Positions 54,513-63,292 are shown, counted from the stretch's first letter. The stretch is DNA of 64,000 nucleotides from a virus (IMGVR_UViG_3300031566_000017:1-64000); one strand, 5' to 3'. A program made the numbers and translations. Notes: generated from the letters alone by a model not told the origin.

Positions 54513-56158
54513 CGTCCGAGAATCCGCTGCCACAATGATCTCTCCGTCCCCTCAGGAGCCGTGAACAGTTCTGCGAGCTCCGGATCGACTCTCTTGCCGC
54601 CCTCCTGTATAGCCCTGTTCACGTCTTCCTCAGTGATCGTCACTCCGCCCTCGGAATAGATCACCTCTCCGGTCTCACGCTTGATCACCCTCCAACTCTT
54701 GCGGGCCACCGCGTCCGCTGCCCTATCCCACAAGTACAGTTCTCTCCCAAGCGGGTGCTTGACGGGGTCATAGATGTATTTGATGATTGGCTCCTCAGGG
54801 AAGGCTTCGATAGCCAGCCTCACCCGAGGCATCTCTAGGGCGCGTTGCCGCTGCACCTTGCGCCAGCGGTCCACGTCCTCCACGTCAGTGCCTTCTACGT
54901 CTTCCTCGATCGCAGTCCATTCCTCCGGCACTACGCCCTTCTCCACCAGAAGGGAGATCGCCTGTTCCCTGGTTAGAAGCGGCTGGCCCTGTAACAGACC
55001 GGTCTCATACGCCTGAGTTACCCACCCCACGACCCTTTCAGTGAGCTCCGCGTCCAGGATTTCTCCCCCGATGTCCCTCTGCTCGAACTCGAAATGCAGG
55101 GTCTCAGGTAGTTCTTCCTGTAGCGCTTCCTGGTATCCGGTAGTGAAGTCCATCTCTCCCTTGGCGGTGGCCTTCCTGTGTTGAATCTCCGTCTCCGTGC
55201 CCCGCCCCAGGGATCCATACTGTACCGGCCAGAACTCCGAGGGGTCGTATCCAAAGGCAAGGGCATACCCGTACATCAAGAGGTTGGTAAACTTCTCTAG
55301 GTCGAACCCTTCGGGCAGCTGAGAAAGGGCGACTAGTTTAGCGTCCATCGATTCTCCACCTGCCGCCTCAGAAGCGAGTACAGCCACGCCCCCGTACCAA
55401 TCGCGTTGCTTTGCGGTCAGCTTGTCTTCCCTGGCCTCCATAGCCTCTTCCCACGTGCTCTCAGCGATGTTCTGGAGGAGCAGCAGCCCTTTAGGAGCGC
55501 GAGCGCCTAGTTTCTCCTGGTCGTGTTCATAGATGGCGATCATGATCTTCGCCAGATCGAGGCACCTACTGACGGCGCACAACCCCAAACCGAACAGGGC
55601 TTCTTCGTCCGACGGCATCGGCGTTACGCGGAAGAAGTCACCGGGCGCCCAATTGAACTCTCCGCCCTGTCTTGCCCTGTATGTGAGGGGTTCCTCCCAG
55701 TTGCCGGTCAGACGGCACCGGGCCGAATCCACGTTGTAGAGGGCCCTCAATGGTCCATCCTTGCCGTCGCGGCCGGTTTCCCCGATGAACCCCAGGTCCG
55801 CGTTGTAGAAGCCTTTAGCCCCTCTCCCGAGGTAGTACCTCCACCCCGCGCCGTGCTCTGCGGAGTGCATCACATTCGTGAAGCGAATGACCTGGTTGCG
55901 CCCGCCGACGATAGACCAACCCCTGTTCTTGTCGATCGAGATGACTGAGTTCATCACTCCCAAGAGGTGGGGTTCCCTGCGAATGAAACCGCGCAGCCAT
56001 TGATCCCTAGCCATAGAGTTAGCCTGGTATGGTTTCTCCTCCATGTCGGCGCGCTGTACCCATCCGAACACCGAGCCAAATACCTGTTTGGGATCCAGGA
56101 ACCGAGGCTGTTTTGAATAGATCTTGTCGGGGATTGCCCGCTCTACTTTACTTGCCAT
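54509..56158 (-). CDS. portal protein
   Basis: 549 residues. Helix-rich body with the portal-like blocks SMARDQWLRGFIRREPHL, ALAFGYDPSEFWP and QYGSLGRGTETEIQHRKATA. Located after terminase as expected. Forms the dodecameric DNA channel at the capsid vertex. Confidence 0.85.
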   Translation of the reverse strand: MASKVERAIPDKIYSKQPRFLDPKQVFGSVFGWVQRADMEEKPYQANSMARDQWLRGFIRREPHLLGVMNSVISIDKNRGWSIVGGRNQVIRFTNVMHSAEHGAGWRYYLGRGAKGFYNADLGFIGETGRDGKDGPLRALYNVDSARCRLTGNWEEPLTYRARQGGEFNWAPGDFFRVTPMPSDEEALFGLGLCAVSRCLDLAKIMIAIYEHDQEKLGARAPKGLLLLQNIAESTWEEAMEAREDKLTAKQRDWYGGVAVLASEAAGGESMDAKLVALSQLPEGFDLEKFTNLLMYGYALAFGYDPSEFWPVQYGSLGRGTETEIQHRKATAKGEMDFTTGYQEALQEELPETLHFEFEQRDIGGEILDAELTERVVGWVTQAYETGLLQGQPLLTREQAISLLVEKGVVPEEWTAIEEDVEGTDVEDVDRWRKVQRQRALEMPRVRLAIEAFPEEPIIKYIYDPVKHPLGRELYLWDRAADAVARKSWRVIKRETGEVIYSEGGVTITEEDVNRAIQEGGKRVDPELAELFTAPEGTERSLWQRILGR

Positions 56159-56181
56159 AGTTGACCCTCTCAGTCGCTCCC

Positions 56182-56195
56182 TTTACGCGTGTAAA
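56182..56195. promoter_or_regulatory. TTTACGCGTGTAAA site 8
   Basis: Exact consensus in the 42-bp gap between the methyltransferase stop and the portal start. Confidence 0.6.
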
Positions 56196-56200
56196 TAGGT

Positions 56201-56863
56201 TCATAGTTGCATCTCTACTTGCTCGGGCTGCATCACGAATAGCGGGGGCTGCGTGTTCCTCACCCGCTCCCTAGCCCGCTCTGCCACGTCGGGGTCTATC
56301 TCGAAGGCTAGGTAGTGACGGCCCAGCATCTTGCAGACAGCGGGGACAACGCCGTGCCCAGTGAACGGGTCAACCACAACTGCATCAATCTTCGTGAACG
56401 CATCTACCCACCGCTCAATAACCGCAGGGTTCTTATTCCATTTGAAGCCATTTGCTGGCTTCCTGCCGTCAATGAATGTGTCTGGTATGCGCTTTATCGG
56501 GAACCCCTTGCCCTTGCGAAACCAAAGGCACGATGTCGTCCACGTGAATAGATTGTACCCAATCAACTTATTCGCTTTCGCTGGCACCGTATAATTGAGC
56601 TGCCATGTCAACGACTCACCCATGGCACGCTGTACATCAAACGGCACAGGCCCACCGTACCATGCCAAGCACGCCCTATCATCCTTGAGCACCCTCGCCG
56701 CCGTCTCTGCCAGCCACCGATAGTCCTCAATCCTGTCATACACGGGGTCAGTAAAGATCAGGTCCACGCTCTCATCTGGTATCGCCGGGGCAAGCTCCTT
56801 AGCGTCACCCGTGATGATGGTGCAGCAATCGTATGGCCCTATCGAGCGACCACAGCCTGTCAT
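56201..56863 (-). CDS. DNA methyltransferase paralogue with DPVY motif
   Basis: 220 residues. Motif IV reads DPVY (39-42) instead of the usual DPPY; the SAM motif DPFTGHG is at 165-171. N- and C-termini match 650..1411. The Pro-to-Val change in motif IV could lower activity or alter the target. Inserted between portal and terminase. Confidence 0.82.
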   Translation of the reverse strand: MTGCGRSIGPYDCCTIITGDAKELAPAIPDESVDLIFTDPVYDRIEDYRWLAETAARVLKDDRACLAWYGGPVPFDVQRAMGESLTWQLNYTVPAKANKLIGYNLFTWTTSCLWFRKGKGFPIKRIPDTFIDGRKPANGFKWNKNPAVIERWVDAFTKIDAVVVDPFTGHGVVPAVCKMLGRHYLAFEIDPDVAERARERVRNTQPPLFVMQPEQVEMQL

Positions 56864-58251
56864 CCCGCCGCTCCCCTGGCCCAGACATAAGGACTCCGGG
56901 TCAATACGTTGTGCCCTCCACTACTGGCATCCATAATGTCATCGTGGCCGAACTGCGGCTGGTTGTGCATATGCGTCAGCCAGGCCTCATTCCAAGGGCC
57001 CGCCAGTAGTTTGACGTTGCCGGCAAACGCTTGGCTGCTCAATGGCTTGGCACGAACCACTTTGTCTCCCTGCGGCCGTATGGGTGCGGCATCATACCCG
57101 GCCAGCATCTTCATAATGCGGGCGCTGTCGCGTTTGCCCGAGGCCCCGGGTTCCTGTTCCCAGCGGACCATGTAACGCGCCCCCGTCTCCTGTGCCCTTT
57201 GAAAGTCCTGAGATGCTGTATTCACCAGAAGCCGATCCACCTCTGCGGGGCCGTCCGTGACTTCGATACAGTCCTCAACGATGTATAGCCCCTCTGTCTG
57301 TCTCTGCAAGACGCCAGCGGTCCGGTCGGGATCGGCCTTCTTCATTTCTTTCTTCGTGGCCGCCAAGTCCCAGAACCTGCACATCTTGCCGCCTCGAGGA
57401 GCAGCTGGGATGATCTCGAACCACCCCCTGTTGAATAACAGCCCAGCCTCCGGCCTGATCTTCCAGTTGCCCTCCAAAAGCCGCTCCCTGTCAATCGTAG
57501 GGAGGGCCATCAGGTTTGCGAGGTAGCCGGGGTCTCTCTCCAGCAGAATCTTATTGTCACGAACGCTCGCCGGAATGAAGGTGACCGATTTGGGCTGTAT
57601 GCCTTCCACTGCGCGGAACCGTTCTGCCAACTCCTCCCGCGTGTCTCCCCAAACCAGCTCATCGCCGCTTCTCACAAACCACCTAGTATGCCCTGCCCTA
57701 TCCTGTCTCGCGTACCCGCTGTCTTGGTCGATCCACCACGACAAGAAACCCGCGAGCCAGGAGTCCGGGTCTGGGTTGCAGGTTGCGCGCACGTATGGCT
57801 TGACCCCGCACATGCTCCGGTTCCTCGATAGCATGAAGAAGAACTGCCCAGCGGAGAATTGCTCAGCCTGGTCGAAGCCAATCAAGGGGATCTGTGCTCC
57901 CTGATGTCTGTACTTGTCATTCTCATATTGCATGTATGCGAATCTCACTCGGGCACCCGATGGGAAGCGCCATTCTAACCTCATCGCTCTCTGCTGGGCA
58001 CCTAAGAGCGTATACAGTCTGGCGCTCTCGTCCCACATGCCGCCTTCCTGCATGATCTGCGGGTAGGTCTGGCGGAAGATGACCGCGCCGAAATCCGGGT
58101 TGTCGATGTGGAATATGGGCTCCAGCAGCAGGGCGTAGGTCTTGCCGCCGCCCGCCGCGCCCCCGTAGAACGTGATGTCGGCACTCGACCTTAGAAAGGC
58201 CATCTGTGGGCCTGGCTGCGACTTGATCATCGTGTCGTCCATAGCGCTCAT
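56860..58251 (-). CDS. terL: terminase large subunit
   Basis: 463 residues. Walker A GGAAGGGKT (30-38), Walker B-like PLIGFDQAEQ, and RNase-H-type nuclease with FWDLAAT and HDDIMDASSGG acidic residues. Packages DNA into the prohead with ATP and makes the terminal cuts. Confidence 0.95.
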   Translation of the reverse strand: MSAMDDTMIKSQPGPQMAFLRSSADITFYGGAAGGGKTYALLLEPIFHIDNPDFGAVIFRQTYPQIMQEGGMWDESARLYTLLGAQQRAMRLEWRFPSGARVRFAYMQYENDKYRHQGAQIPLIGFDQAEQFSAGQFFFMLSRNRSMCGVKPYVRATCNPDPDSWLAGFLSWWIDQDSGYARQDRAGHTRWFVRSGDELVWGDTREELAERFRAVEGIQPKSVTFIPASVRDNKILLERDPGYLANLMALPTIDRERLLEGNWKIRPEAGLLFNRGWFEIIPAAPRGGKMCRFWDLAATKKEMKKADPDRTAGVLQRQTEGLYIVEDCIEVTDGPAEVDRLLVNTASQDFQRAQETGARYMVRWEQEPGASGKRDSARIMKMLAGYDAAPIRPQGDKVVRAKPLSSQAFAGNVKLLAGPWNEAWLTHMHNQPQFGHDDIMDASSGGHNVLTRSPYVWARGAAG

Positions 58252-58811
58252 TCATCCCCGTCCCTGCCATCTCCTTCCTTTTCGGGGAGGAAGAAGTGCA
58301 CCTTTGCGCCGCCTGATGTGACATCCGTTGTGGTCTGAGGTTCGCCCAAGGCCAGTCTCTCCAGGGCAACGCCCACTGATGCCAGACGGGCCATCTGGTA
58401 TGGGGTCAAGTTTGGCTCTGCTGTATGAATCTCCTCGCCGTCTTTGCTCTCCACCCCTTCATTGATGCCGCTGAAAACACTCAGCGCCTCTTGCGCCTTG
58501 CGCCTGAGCATTTTCCCGAGTTCGGCGGTTTCCTTGCGGGCCTCGATTCGCTGCCGCTCCAATTCAAGACGCATCTTCTCATCAACGTGCAGGTCATACG
58601 CTTCCGCCCTTTTCTTCCAATTGTATTGCTCAAACCAACGTCTCCAAGTCCCGCAAACATTGGCCTTTTCTTGACCCTTAGCTATCCTATAGGCTCCCAA
58701 CAAATTGCGGTCTCCCGGCAGCAGGTCCCGGTAGACCTGAAACGCCGCCCATGCCGCGTTGGTCTCCTCCTTCTGCCTCTCCCACAACGCCAGTTGTGCT
58801 TCAAACACCAT
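58248..58811 (-). CDS. terS: terminase small subunit
   Basis: 187 residues. Position before terL, a helical N-terminus (CGTWRRWFEQYNWKKRAEAYD) and central coiled coil (DEKMRLELERQRIEARKE). Recognises the packaging start. Overlaps terL by 4 bp. Confidence 0.85.
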   Translation of the reverse strand: MVFEAQLALWERQKEETNAAWAAFQVYRDLLPGDRNLLGAYRIAKGQEKANVCGTWRRWFEQYNWKKRAEAYDLHVDEKMRLELERQRIEARKETAELGKMLRRKAQEALSVFSGINEGVESKDGEEIHTAEPNLTPYQMARLASVGVALERLALGEPQTTTDVTSGGAKVHFFLPEKEGDGRDGDE

Positions 58812-58826
58812 GCTGGTTCCTAGTTT

Positions 58827-59056
58827 GCCCTGCCATGCCGTGCCTTACCGCGCCCCGCCCCGCCCAACCCAGCCGGGCCAAGCCACGAATCTTATGATCG
58901 CCAGACTGGAACCCTGCCTCGCCTCGCCCCGCCGCGCCTGGGCGGGCCTCGCCGTGGGCGATGATTCCTACTCCCTGCCTTGCCATGCCCGGCCGCGCCA
59001 GGCCGTGCCCGTGCTGGCCGCGCCGTGCCCCGCCGCGCCTAGCCTCGCCACGCCTA
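58827..59056. repeat. phased GCCNN pentanucleotide array
   Basis: GCC recurs every 5 bp in three blocks: 58827-58886 (12 units, two ACC), 58916-58955 (8 units) and 58977-59056 (16 units), while the other two bases vary. Fills the gap just upstream of terS. No coding or CRISPR structure. Confidence 0.85.
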
Positions 59057-59635
59057 GACTAGCTCAACCGATTCAACTCGGAATCGCCCGAACCGTGGCC
59101 GCCAGTCACCGATGCCAACGACCTCGCCAGCAACTTTGACCCATCGCCCTACGTCCTCTTCGTTGACTAGGTCCGCATCGAAGGCGACGTCAAAGCTGGC
59201 TGCCCACTCACGGAAGATAGGACGTGTACGCATGACTGCGTTAGCCTGGACCTTGACCTTTACGCGAAGACGGAAACGCTCATCTGCCCATAGCTTGTCG
59301 ATGTCCGTCGGGCCCTCATATTCCAGCAGGGCATTGCCCGGGAGAAACATCGCGGCTTCAGCTTGCTTGCCCATCTTCTCCTTGCGCGCCGCCCCACCCT
59401 TGCCGGATAGTGCCGCCTCCAGGTTCTCTGCCGGGATACACGGTCTGCCCTCATCAAGGTATAGACCGCCGTGCCATTCTAGGCGGGCTAGTTCCTCGTG
59501 GTCCGCGTCCACCTTCTTCCGCTTGGATGAAACCTCCTTCATCTTGCGACTGATTGAATCTAGCGGATCCGCTAGCCTTCCGTTGTGCATAACCAGGGGT
59601 GACTCTCCGATAATCCGAAACCGCAACTTCTTCAT
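59054..59635 (-). CDS. conserved-looking phage protein upstream of terminase
   Basis: 193 residues starting KKLRFRIIGESPLVMHNG. This N-terminal pattern and length recall a phage family of unknown function. RBS AAGGGAG. The stop lies at the end of the GCCNN array. Confidence 0.7.
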   Translation of the reverse strand: MKKLRFRIIGESPLVMHNGRLADPLDSISRKMKEVSSKRKKVDADHEELARLEWHGGLYLDEGRPCIPAENLEAALSGKGGAARKEKMGKQAEAAMFLPGNALLEYEGPTDIDKLWADERFRLRVKVKVQANAVMRTRPIFREWAASFDVAFDADLVNEEDVGRWVKVAGEVVGIGDWRPRFGRFRVESVELV

Positions 59636-59993
59636 CTGTCTGCTCCCTTTCTATCTCTGGACGTAGCTTCTCACAGTCAGATGCGGCAATCTCGCGCCTA
59701 GTCATACGTTGCCGCCGAATCGCATCCGTGAGCATGTCATGGCATCGAGTACAAACTGTGATCCCATCCTCTAGGCTTTCGTGTCCGTAGTGTCTATACG
59801 TCCTATGGTGGACTTGTAGATCATCCGCGCAAGGGACTCCCGTTAGCTCGGTGATTCCGAATACTCTTGATAGTTGGCATTTGTGTTCATCTCGCTCCAA
59901 GATTTCCCGCCGCCAATTTGGATTTGCCACTACGCGCTCCCTCACCGACAGAACCTGTGTTTCCCTATCTGCTGGCAATCCCCTCTTAGCCAC
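59454..59993 (-). CDS. HNH endonuclease with overrun C-terminus
   Basis: 179 residues. WRREILERDEHKCQLS, LQVHHRTYRHYGHE and VCTRCHDMLTD form the HNH core. The last 60 residues overlap the next gene in another frame and look unselected, so the original stop may have been lost. Confidence 0.75.
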   Translation of the reverse strand: MAKRGLPADRETQVLSVRERVVANPNWRREILERDEHKCQLSRVFGITELTGVPCADDLQVHHRTYRHYGHESLEDGITVCTRCHDMLTDAIRRQRMTRREIAASDCEKLRPEIEREQTDEEVAVSDYRRVTPGYAQRKASGSARFNQSQDEGGFIQAEEGGRGPRGTSPPRMARRSIP

Positions 59994-60385
59994 TTAGGCA
60001 GCCCTTGGGGCCAGAATGCGGGGTTGTCGAAGTTCATCATCCCCTCTAGTCCGGGAGGGGCCTCACTGCCCCCGTAGACTCTCAGGACCATACGATATGT
60101 CCGCCACCATTCCTCTTTGCCGATCCCCAGACATCCCGGCGTCAACTCTTCCCTGGCCGCGCATTTAAGGACTTTCATCCTCACGTCCAGATTCACCCAG
60201 ACCGCGAACTGCCCCGGTTGGTACAGAACCTCTTCCGCGCTCATCCCTGAGACGTTCATCCGGTTGACTACGACCCGGGCGACCATCTCCTGGCCTAGAA
60301 GGGGTTCACCCCCCGCCTCCATGAGGACCGTGAGGACGATCAGGGCGATGTAGTACCCTACCAAGGTCCCGTGTTCTCGCAGCAC
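59942..60385 (-). CDS. SleB-like cell wall hydrolase
   Basis: 147 residues (GTG 60385; TTG 60364 also possible). A hydrophobic N-terminus (GYYIALIVLTVLM) and EAGGEPLLGQEMVARVVVNR, the core of SleB/CwlJ-type hydrolases (catalytic Glu in EAGG). Probably a second wall hydrolase, away from the main lysis genes. Confidence 0.78.
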   Translation of the reverse strand: MLREHGTLVGYYIALIVLTVLMEAGGEPLLGQEMVARVVVNRMNVSGMSAEEVLYQPGQFAVWVNLDVRMKVLKCAAREELTPGCLGIGKEEWWRTYRMVLRVYGGSEAPPGLEGMMNFDNPAFWPQGLPKWLRGDCQQIGKHRFCR

Positions 60386-60696
60386 TGGCAGCCGAACAGA
60401 GCCGTATCCTCACGAGGTTGATGTTTCCGGTACCATTCAACGGCCTTGCGCCATTCATTCACAGAAACGTCGGCCAGCGTGACTTCCGAGATCTTGAGCC
60501 AGCGCGGCAGCGTTCTGTATAGGACTGCAGCCATCGCCCTCACTTTCCATTCCTGCGCGGTCTCCCAGTCGCCCTCCATCGCCACCGCGCCCACAACCCT
60601 CAGGGCCAGCATGCGCTTTGCGATCTCACATAGCATCCATCCCACTAGCGCATGTATTGCGATCACCAGTAGCGCCACCACACTCAGACTTCCCAT
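60358..60696 (-). CDS. membrane-anchored protein, unrecognised
   Basis: 112 residues from ATG 60696 (RBS GGAGGGAG). N-terminal membrane helix (LSVVALLVIAIHALVGWML); C-terminal CQCC. Function unknown. Confidence 0.65.
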   Translation of the reverse strand: MGSLSVVALLVIAIHALVGWMLCEIAKRMLALRVVGAVAMEGDWETAQEWKVRAMAAVLYRTLPRWLKISEVTLADVSVNEWRKAVEWYRKHQPREDTALFGCQCCENTGPW

Positions 60697-60711
60697 CACC
60701 GCTCCCTCCTT

Positions 60712-60750
60712 CATAAAAAAAGCGACAAGCTACCGGAGTATCCGGGCTTG
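60712..60750 (-). terminator. rho-independent terminator with conserved box
   Basis: AGCGACAAGC/GCTTGTCGCT stem with an inner CCGGA/TCCGG stem, then seven T on the minus strand. The 5' box 60749..60776 matches that at 21431..21458. Confidence 0.85.
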
Positions 60751-60791
60751 TCGCTAGTTATCTTGTCTAGATCGACAATCAGGTTAAATGA

Positions 60792-60941
60792 TTATTCCGA
60801 ATCTTCTGTGGGTTCCTCTACTTCATCCATCTCCTCCTCTGTCATGGCCTCCGCCGTCAAGAGTTCGGCGAGCTCGGACCCGACGCGCTTCCGCGCTTCA
60901 TCGACCGCTTTTTGTATGTCTCGCCCGTTCAACGAAATCAA
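60792..60941 (-). CDS. small acidic protein from TTG start
   Basis: 49 residues (ISLNGRDIQKAVDEARKRVG and an acidic end). TTG 60941 follows GGGGGCGAAG. Overlaps the upstream gene by 44 bp. Frame use looks natural but start is uncertain. Confidence 0.45.
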   Translation of the reverse strand: MISLNGRDIQKAVDEARKRVGSELAELLTAEAMTEEEMDEVEEPTEDSE

Positions 60942-61149
60942 TAACTTCGCCCCCAGGTTTGTGGCTGGAGTTTAGAGAGCCCTGCACAAACCACGTTGGC
61001 CCCTTCTCGCCCTTGCTTGCCTTCGTTACCTCCAGCGCTACGTGAAAGTACACGCGACCTCCCTCGATAAGGCGCTTCCTTGCGAAAGGCCACCATTGAT
61101 TGAACTCCTCCAGAAACGCAAGCTCCATGTCCTGAAGGCAGCCTTCCAT
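60898..61149 (-). CDS. unrecognised protein with own promoter
   Basis: 83 residues, alpha/beta (FNQWWPFARKRLIEGGRVYF). First gene behind the promoter at 61161..61190, whose expected start lies only about 5 nt before the ATG. Function unknown. Confidence 0.65.
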   Translation of the reverse strand: MEGCLQDMELAFLEEFNQWWPFARKRLIEGGRVYFHVALEVTKASKGEKGPTWFVQGSLNSSHKPGGEVIDFVERARHTKSGR

Positions 61150-61160
61150 CTGTACCTCTC

Positions 61161-61190
61161 ATTATAGCACAAACGAACCCCTTTAGTCAA
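61161..61190 (-). promoter_or_regulatory. extended -10 promoter
   Basis: -35 TTGACT (61185..61190), 18-bp spacer, -10 TATAAT (61161..61166) with TGC in front. Very short leader to ATG 61149. Confidence 0.78.
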
Positions 61191-61265
61191 TGCAGGATTG
61201 TTACTTCGACTCCGCTTGTGCATAGTTCAGCATCCTATCACAATTTATACCAGAATGCAAGCCTG

Positions 61266-61601
61266 TCAAGTTGAATAATACGCCCTTTCTTCTGTGCGGG
61301 TTACCTTATCCGGAGGCCAGGCGATTCCGAATTCCCTGACCCACGACATGTCGTAGTCGTATAGCTCTACCATCTTCTCGAGTAGTTCGATCCGCATCCA
61401 GGTTTTCTGGCCGTCGTTGTGGTGCGGGAGGCACATGCAGCACATATTCTCCGCGCGCCAGAGCTTCGGACTCCACCTCTTGCCCCTAGACCTGGGGACG
61501 ATGTGGTGTGGCTTATACATCGCTGGCGTAGAACAGAGGATACATCGTTCCTCGTCGCGTTCTATGACCTGTGCGTTTAGATCCGAGATCCATTTACGCA
61601 T
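61266..61601 (-). CDS. HNH endonuclease
   Basis: 111 residues from ATG 61601. ERDEERCILC, YKPHHIVPRSRG, AENMCCMCLPHHND give a complete HNH with Cys4 zinc site. Such genes near terminase often act in packaging, but this one is 3 kb away. Confidence 0.85.
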   Translation of the reverse strand: MRKWISDLNAQVIERDEERCILCSTPAMYKPHHIVPRSRGKRWSPKLWRAENMCCMCLPHHNDGQKTWMRIELLEKMVELYDYDMSWVREFGIAWPPDKVTRTEERAYYST

Positions 61602-61776
61602 CGTCAGTCTTCTCAAATATGAAGGCTAGACGTTTCATCACCTTGGTCCCGGCCCCTACTTGGTCTACCCACACAGTTGCCAGTAAGCGAAGGCCATGCT
61701 CGGCCTTCATGTTCAACCAATCCTCTAACGGCCCTTCTGCCCACTTACCCGTTGTGAACTCAACATGGTACCTCAT
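61594..61776 (-). CDS. small alpha/beta protein, unrecognised
   Basis: 60 residues from ATG 61776 (RBS GGAGGGG). MRYHVEFTTGKWAEGPLEDW start. Function unknown. Confidence 0.6.
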   Translation of the reverse strand: MRYHVEFTTGKWAEGPLEDWLNMKAEHGLRLLATVWVDQVGAGTKVMKRLAFIFEKTDDA

Positions 61777-61792
61777 TCCTTCCCCTCCACCG

Positions 61793-62167
61793 TTATTCCC
61801 AATTCGGAACCAGGTGCTTGCATTCCCTGCGGATCGCGTAGTACGCATCCTTGTCAATTAGGATGATTGTGACGTCAGGATGATACTTCGCCATTCGTTT
61901 CAGTTTCGTGCTGCTCTTAGGATCCATCCAGCCCTTGACCTCGTGGTACTCCACGGAGCCATCCAGATTAGTCACTTTGAAGTCTGGCGTGTATGAGCGT
62001 GTTCCCCTTTTGATTGCGTCAAACTCAAAGGTCTCTGGTTCGTATTCCCATCCCTGGATCTCGCCAAGGCTGGCTAGCCAGTTCAAATACCTGCAGTAAT
62101 TTGCCTCCCAGGAAGAGCGCACAAAGATGCCTAGATCAGAGCGAATGCCTCCGCTAGACAGCCTCAT
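61793..62167 (-). CDS. PD-(D/E)XK nuclease-like protein
   Basis: 124 residues. VRSSWEANYCRYLNWL, YTPDFKV and YHEVKGWMD give the E, PD and ExK elements of a restriction-endonuclease-like fold, as in phage Holliday-junction or DUF1064-type nucleases. Confidence 0.75.
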   Translation of the reverse strand: MRLSSGGIRSDLGIFVRSSWEANYCRYLNWLASLGEIQGWEYEPETFEFDAIKRGTRSYTPDFKVTNLDGSVEYHEVKGWMDPKSSTKLKRMAKYHPDVTIILIDKDAYYAIRRECKHLVPNWE

Positions 62168-63003
62168 CCGACCCGCCCCTCAAAGAAGGTGCGCAGCTGG
62201 CCTATGTCTTCCTTCTCTTGCTTGCGCGTTTCTGCAAGGGCGTCCAGATCCATCAGACCATCGACCTCCTGCTCAATCATCGCGCTCAATACATCTGGGG
62301 GCAGGGCATCAAGCTCGACGCAGTTGTTTCCGTGAAGGGCGATGAAATTGTCTGCCCGCGAATCGCTCAGTTTCGCCGGGTTTGGCGGCAAATCATACCG
62401 CTCAATATCTTCGGCGGTGATCGCTATCTTAAAGATCGTCGGCCAGCAACCGAAGAAGCCAAGCCGTTCCTCGAGGGAGCGCACCATGTCTTCGCCCGAT
62501 GGGTCGAAGTCGCCGAAGTAGAGGATTGTCGTATCCGCGCCGCCTTCGGCGCGTTCTGTTTCGTAGCGTTGGCTCGCGGAGCATATAGACGACCAGCTAT
62601 CGTAGCCCCGCCCCACATTGAGCGTCACACCATAGGGCCTCAATGCCCTCTCGAAGATCCCTGAGAGCGCGTCCTTTTCAAGCCAGACCTCAATATAGTC
62701 TGCCTGATTGGCCCACACGTCTCTCCGATAGCCCTTGATGACTGCCCGACCAAAAGCAGCCAGGTCGCCCCACATGCCGACCTCCCTTGGAATCCGCAGG
62801 CGATCCTCTATCCACTCCCAGGGTATCATCCCTTCCTGTCTAGCCCGCACCAAGGTCCGAGACAGGGACTTGTACCGGTTCTGTCTGTTCTCAATGACCT
62901 GCGCTGCCACCAAGCGGTAGAAGACTTGGCGCAAGGTCATTGGATGATGAGACGCCAGCACCCGATGCGCTTCCTCAATCAGTACCTTGGTATTCTCTCT
63001 CAT
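62164..63003 (-). CDS. TOPRIM/Spo11-like protein
   Basis: 279 residues. N-terminal winged-helix (TLRQVFYRLVAAQVIENRQ) and a TOPRIM-like core (LYFGDFDPSGEDM, supplying D-x-D; IEVWLEKDAL, supplying Glu). Resembles topoisomerase VI-A/Spo11-related phage proteins, whose role is unknown, possibly DNA cleavage or repair. Confidence 0.72.
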   Translation of the reverse strand: MRENTKVLIEEAHRVLASHHPMTLRQVFYRLVAAQVIENRQNRYKSLSRTLVRARQEGMIPWEWIEDRLRIPREVGMWGDLAAFGRAVIKGYRRDVWANQADYIEVWLEKDALSGIFERALRPYGVTLNVGRGYDSWSSICSASQRYETERAEGGADTTILYFGDFDPSGEDMVRSLEERLGFFGCWPTIFKIAITAEDIERYDLPPNPAKLSDSRADNFIALHGNNCVELDALPPDVLSAMIEQEVDGLMDLDALAETRKQEKEDIGQLRTFFEGRVG

Positions 63004-63016
63004 CTCACCATCCCCG

Positions 63017-63292
63017 TCACGACCTCCCTAGCGGCACCATGCCTATCATCCTCTTGCGTAGGCGTTTGTTCTCTCGACGAAGCAAGTCTACCTCTTCTTG
63101 TATCTTGTCATAGTCAAACTGGACAAACGCATCTCTTGCCTCGATTAGTTCGTCTTGGCAGATTGTAAGCTGGCGGCGGAGTTCGGCGTTCTCCTTCTTC
63201 AGCGGATCGCCGCAGCCCATCTCGTCTAACTCAGCCTGAAACTTCCCGGCCCTGACTGCGAGATCCTTGATTGCATCCAGCCCGTCCATCAT
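63017..63292 (-). CDS. coiled-coil protein
   Basis: 91 residues with continuous coiled-coil heptads (KKENAELRRQLTICQDEL, VDLLRRENKRLRKRM). RBS GGAGGGG. Function unknown. Confidence 0.65.
   Translation of the reverse strand: MMDGLDAIKDLAVRAGKFQAELDEMGCGDPLKKENAELRRQLTICQDELIEARDAFVQFDYDKIQEEVDLLRRENKRLRKRMIGMVPLGRS

Noticed and set aside
58801-58986. 61-residue frame over the GCCNN array
   Set aside because: Its residues follow the 15-bp periodicity of the repeat and it runs into terS; it has no RBS.
61038-61223. 61-residue minus-strand frame across the 61.16-kb promoter
   Set aside because: Spans a strong promoter and overlaps a better-supported gene.
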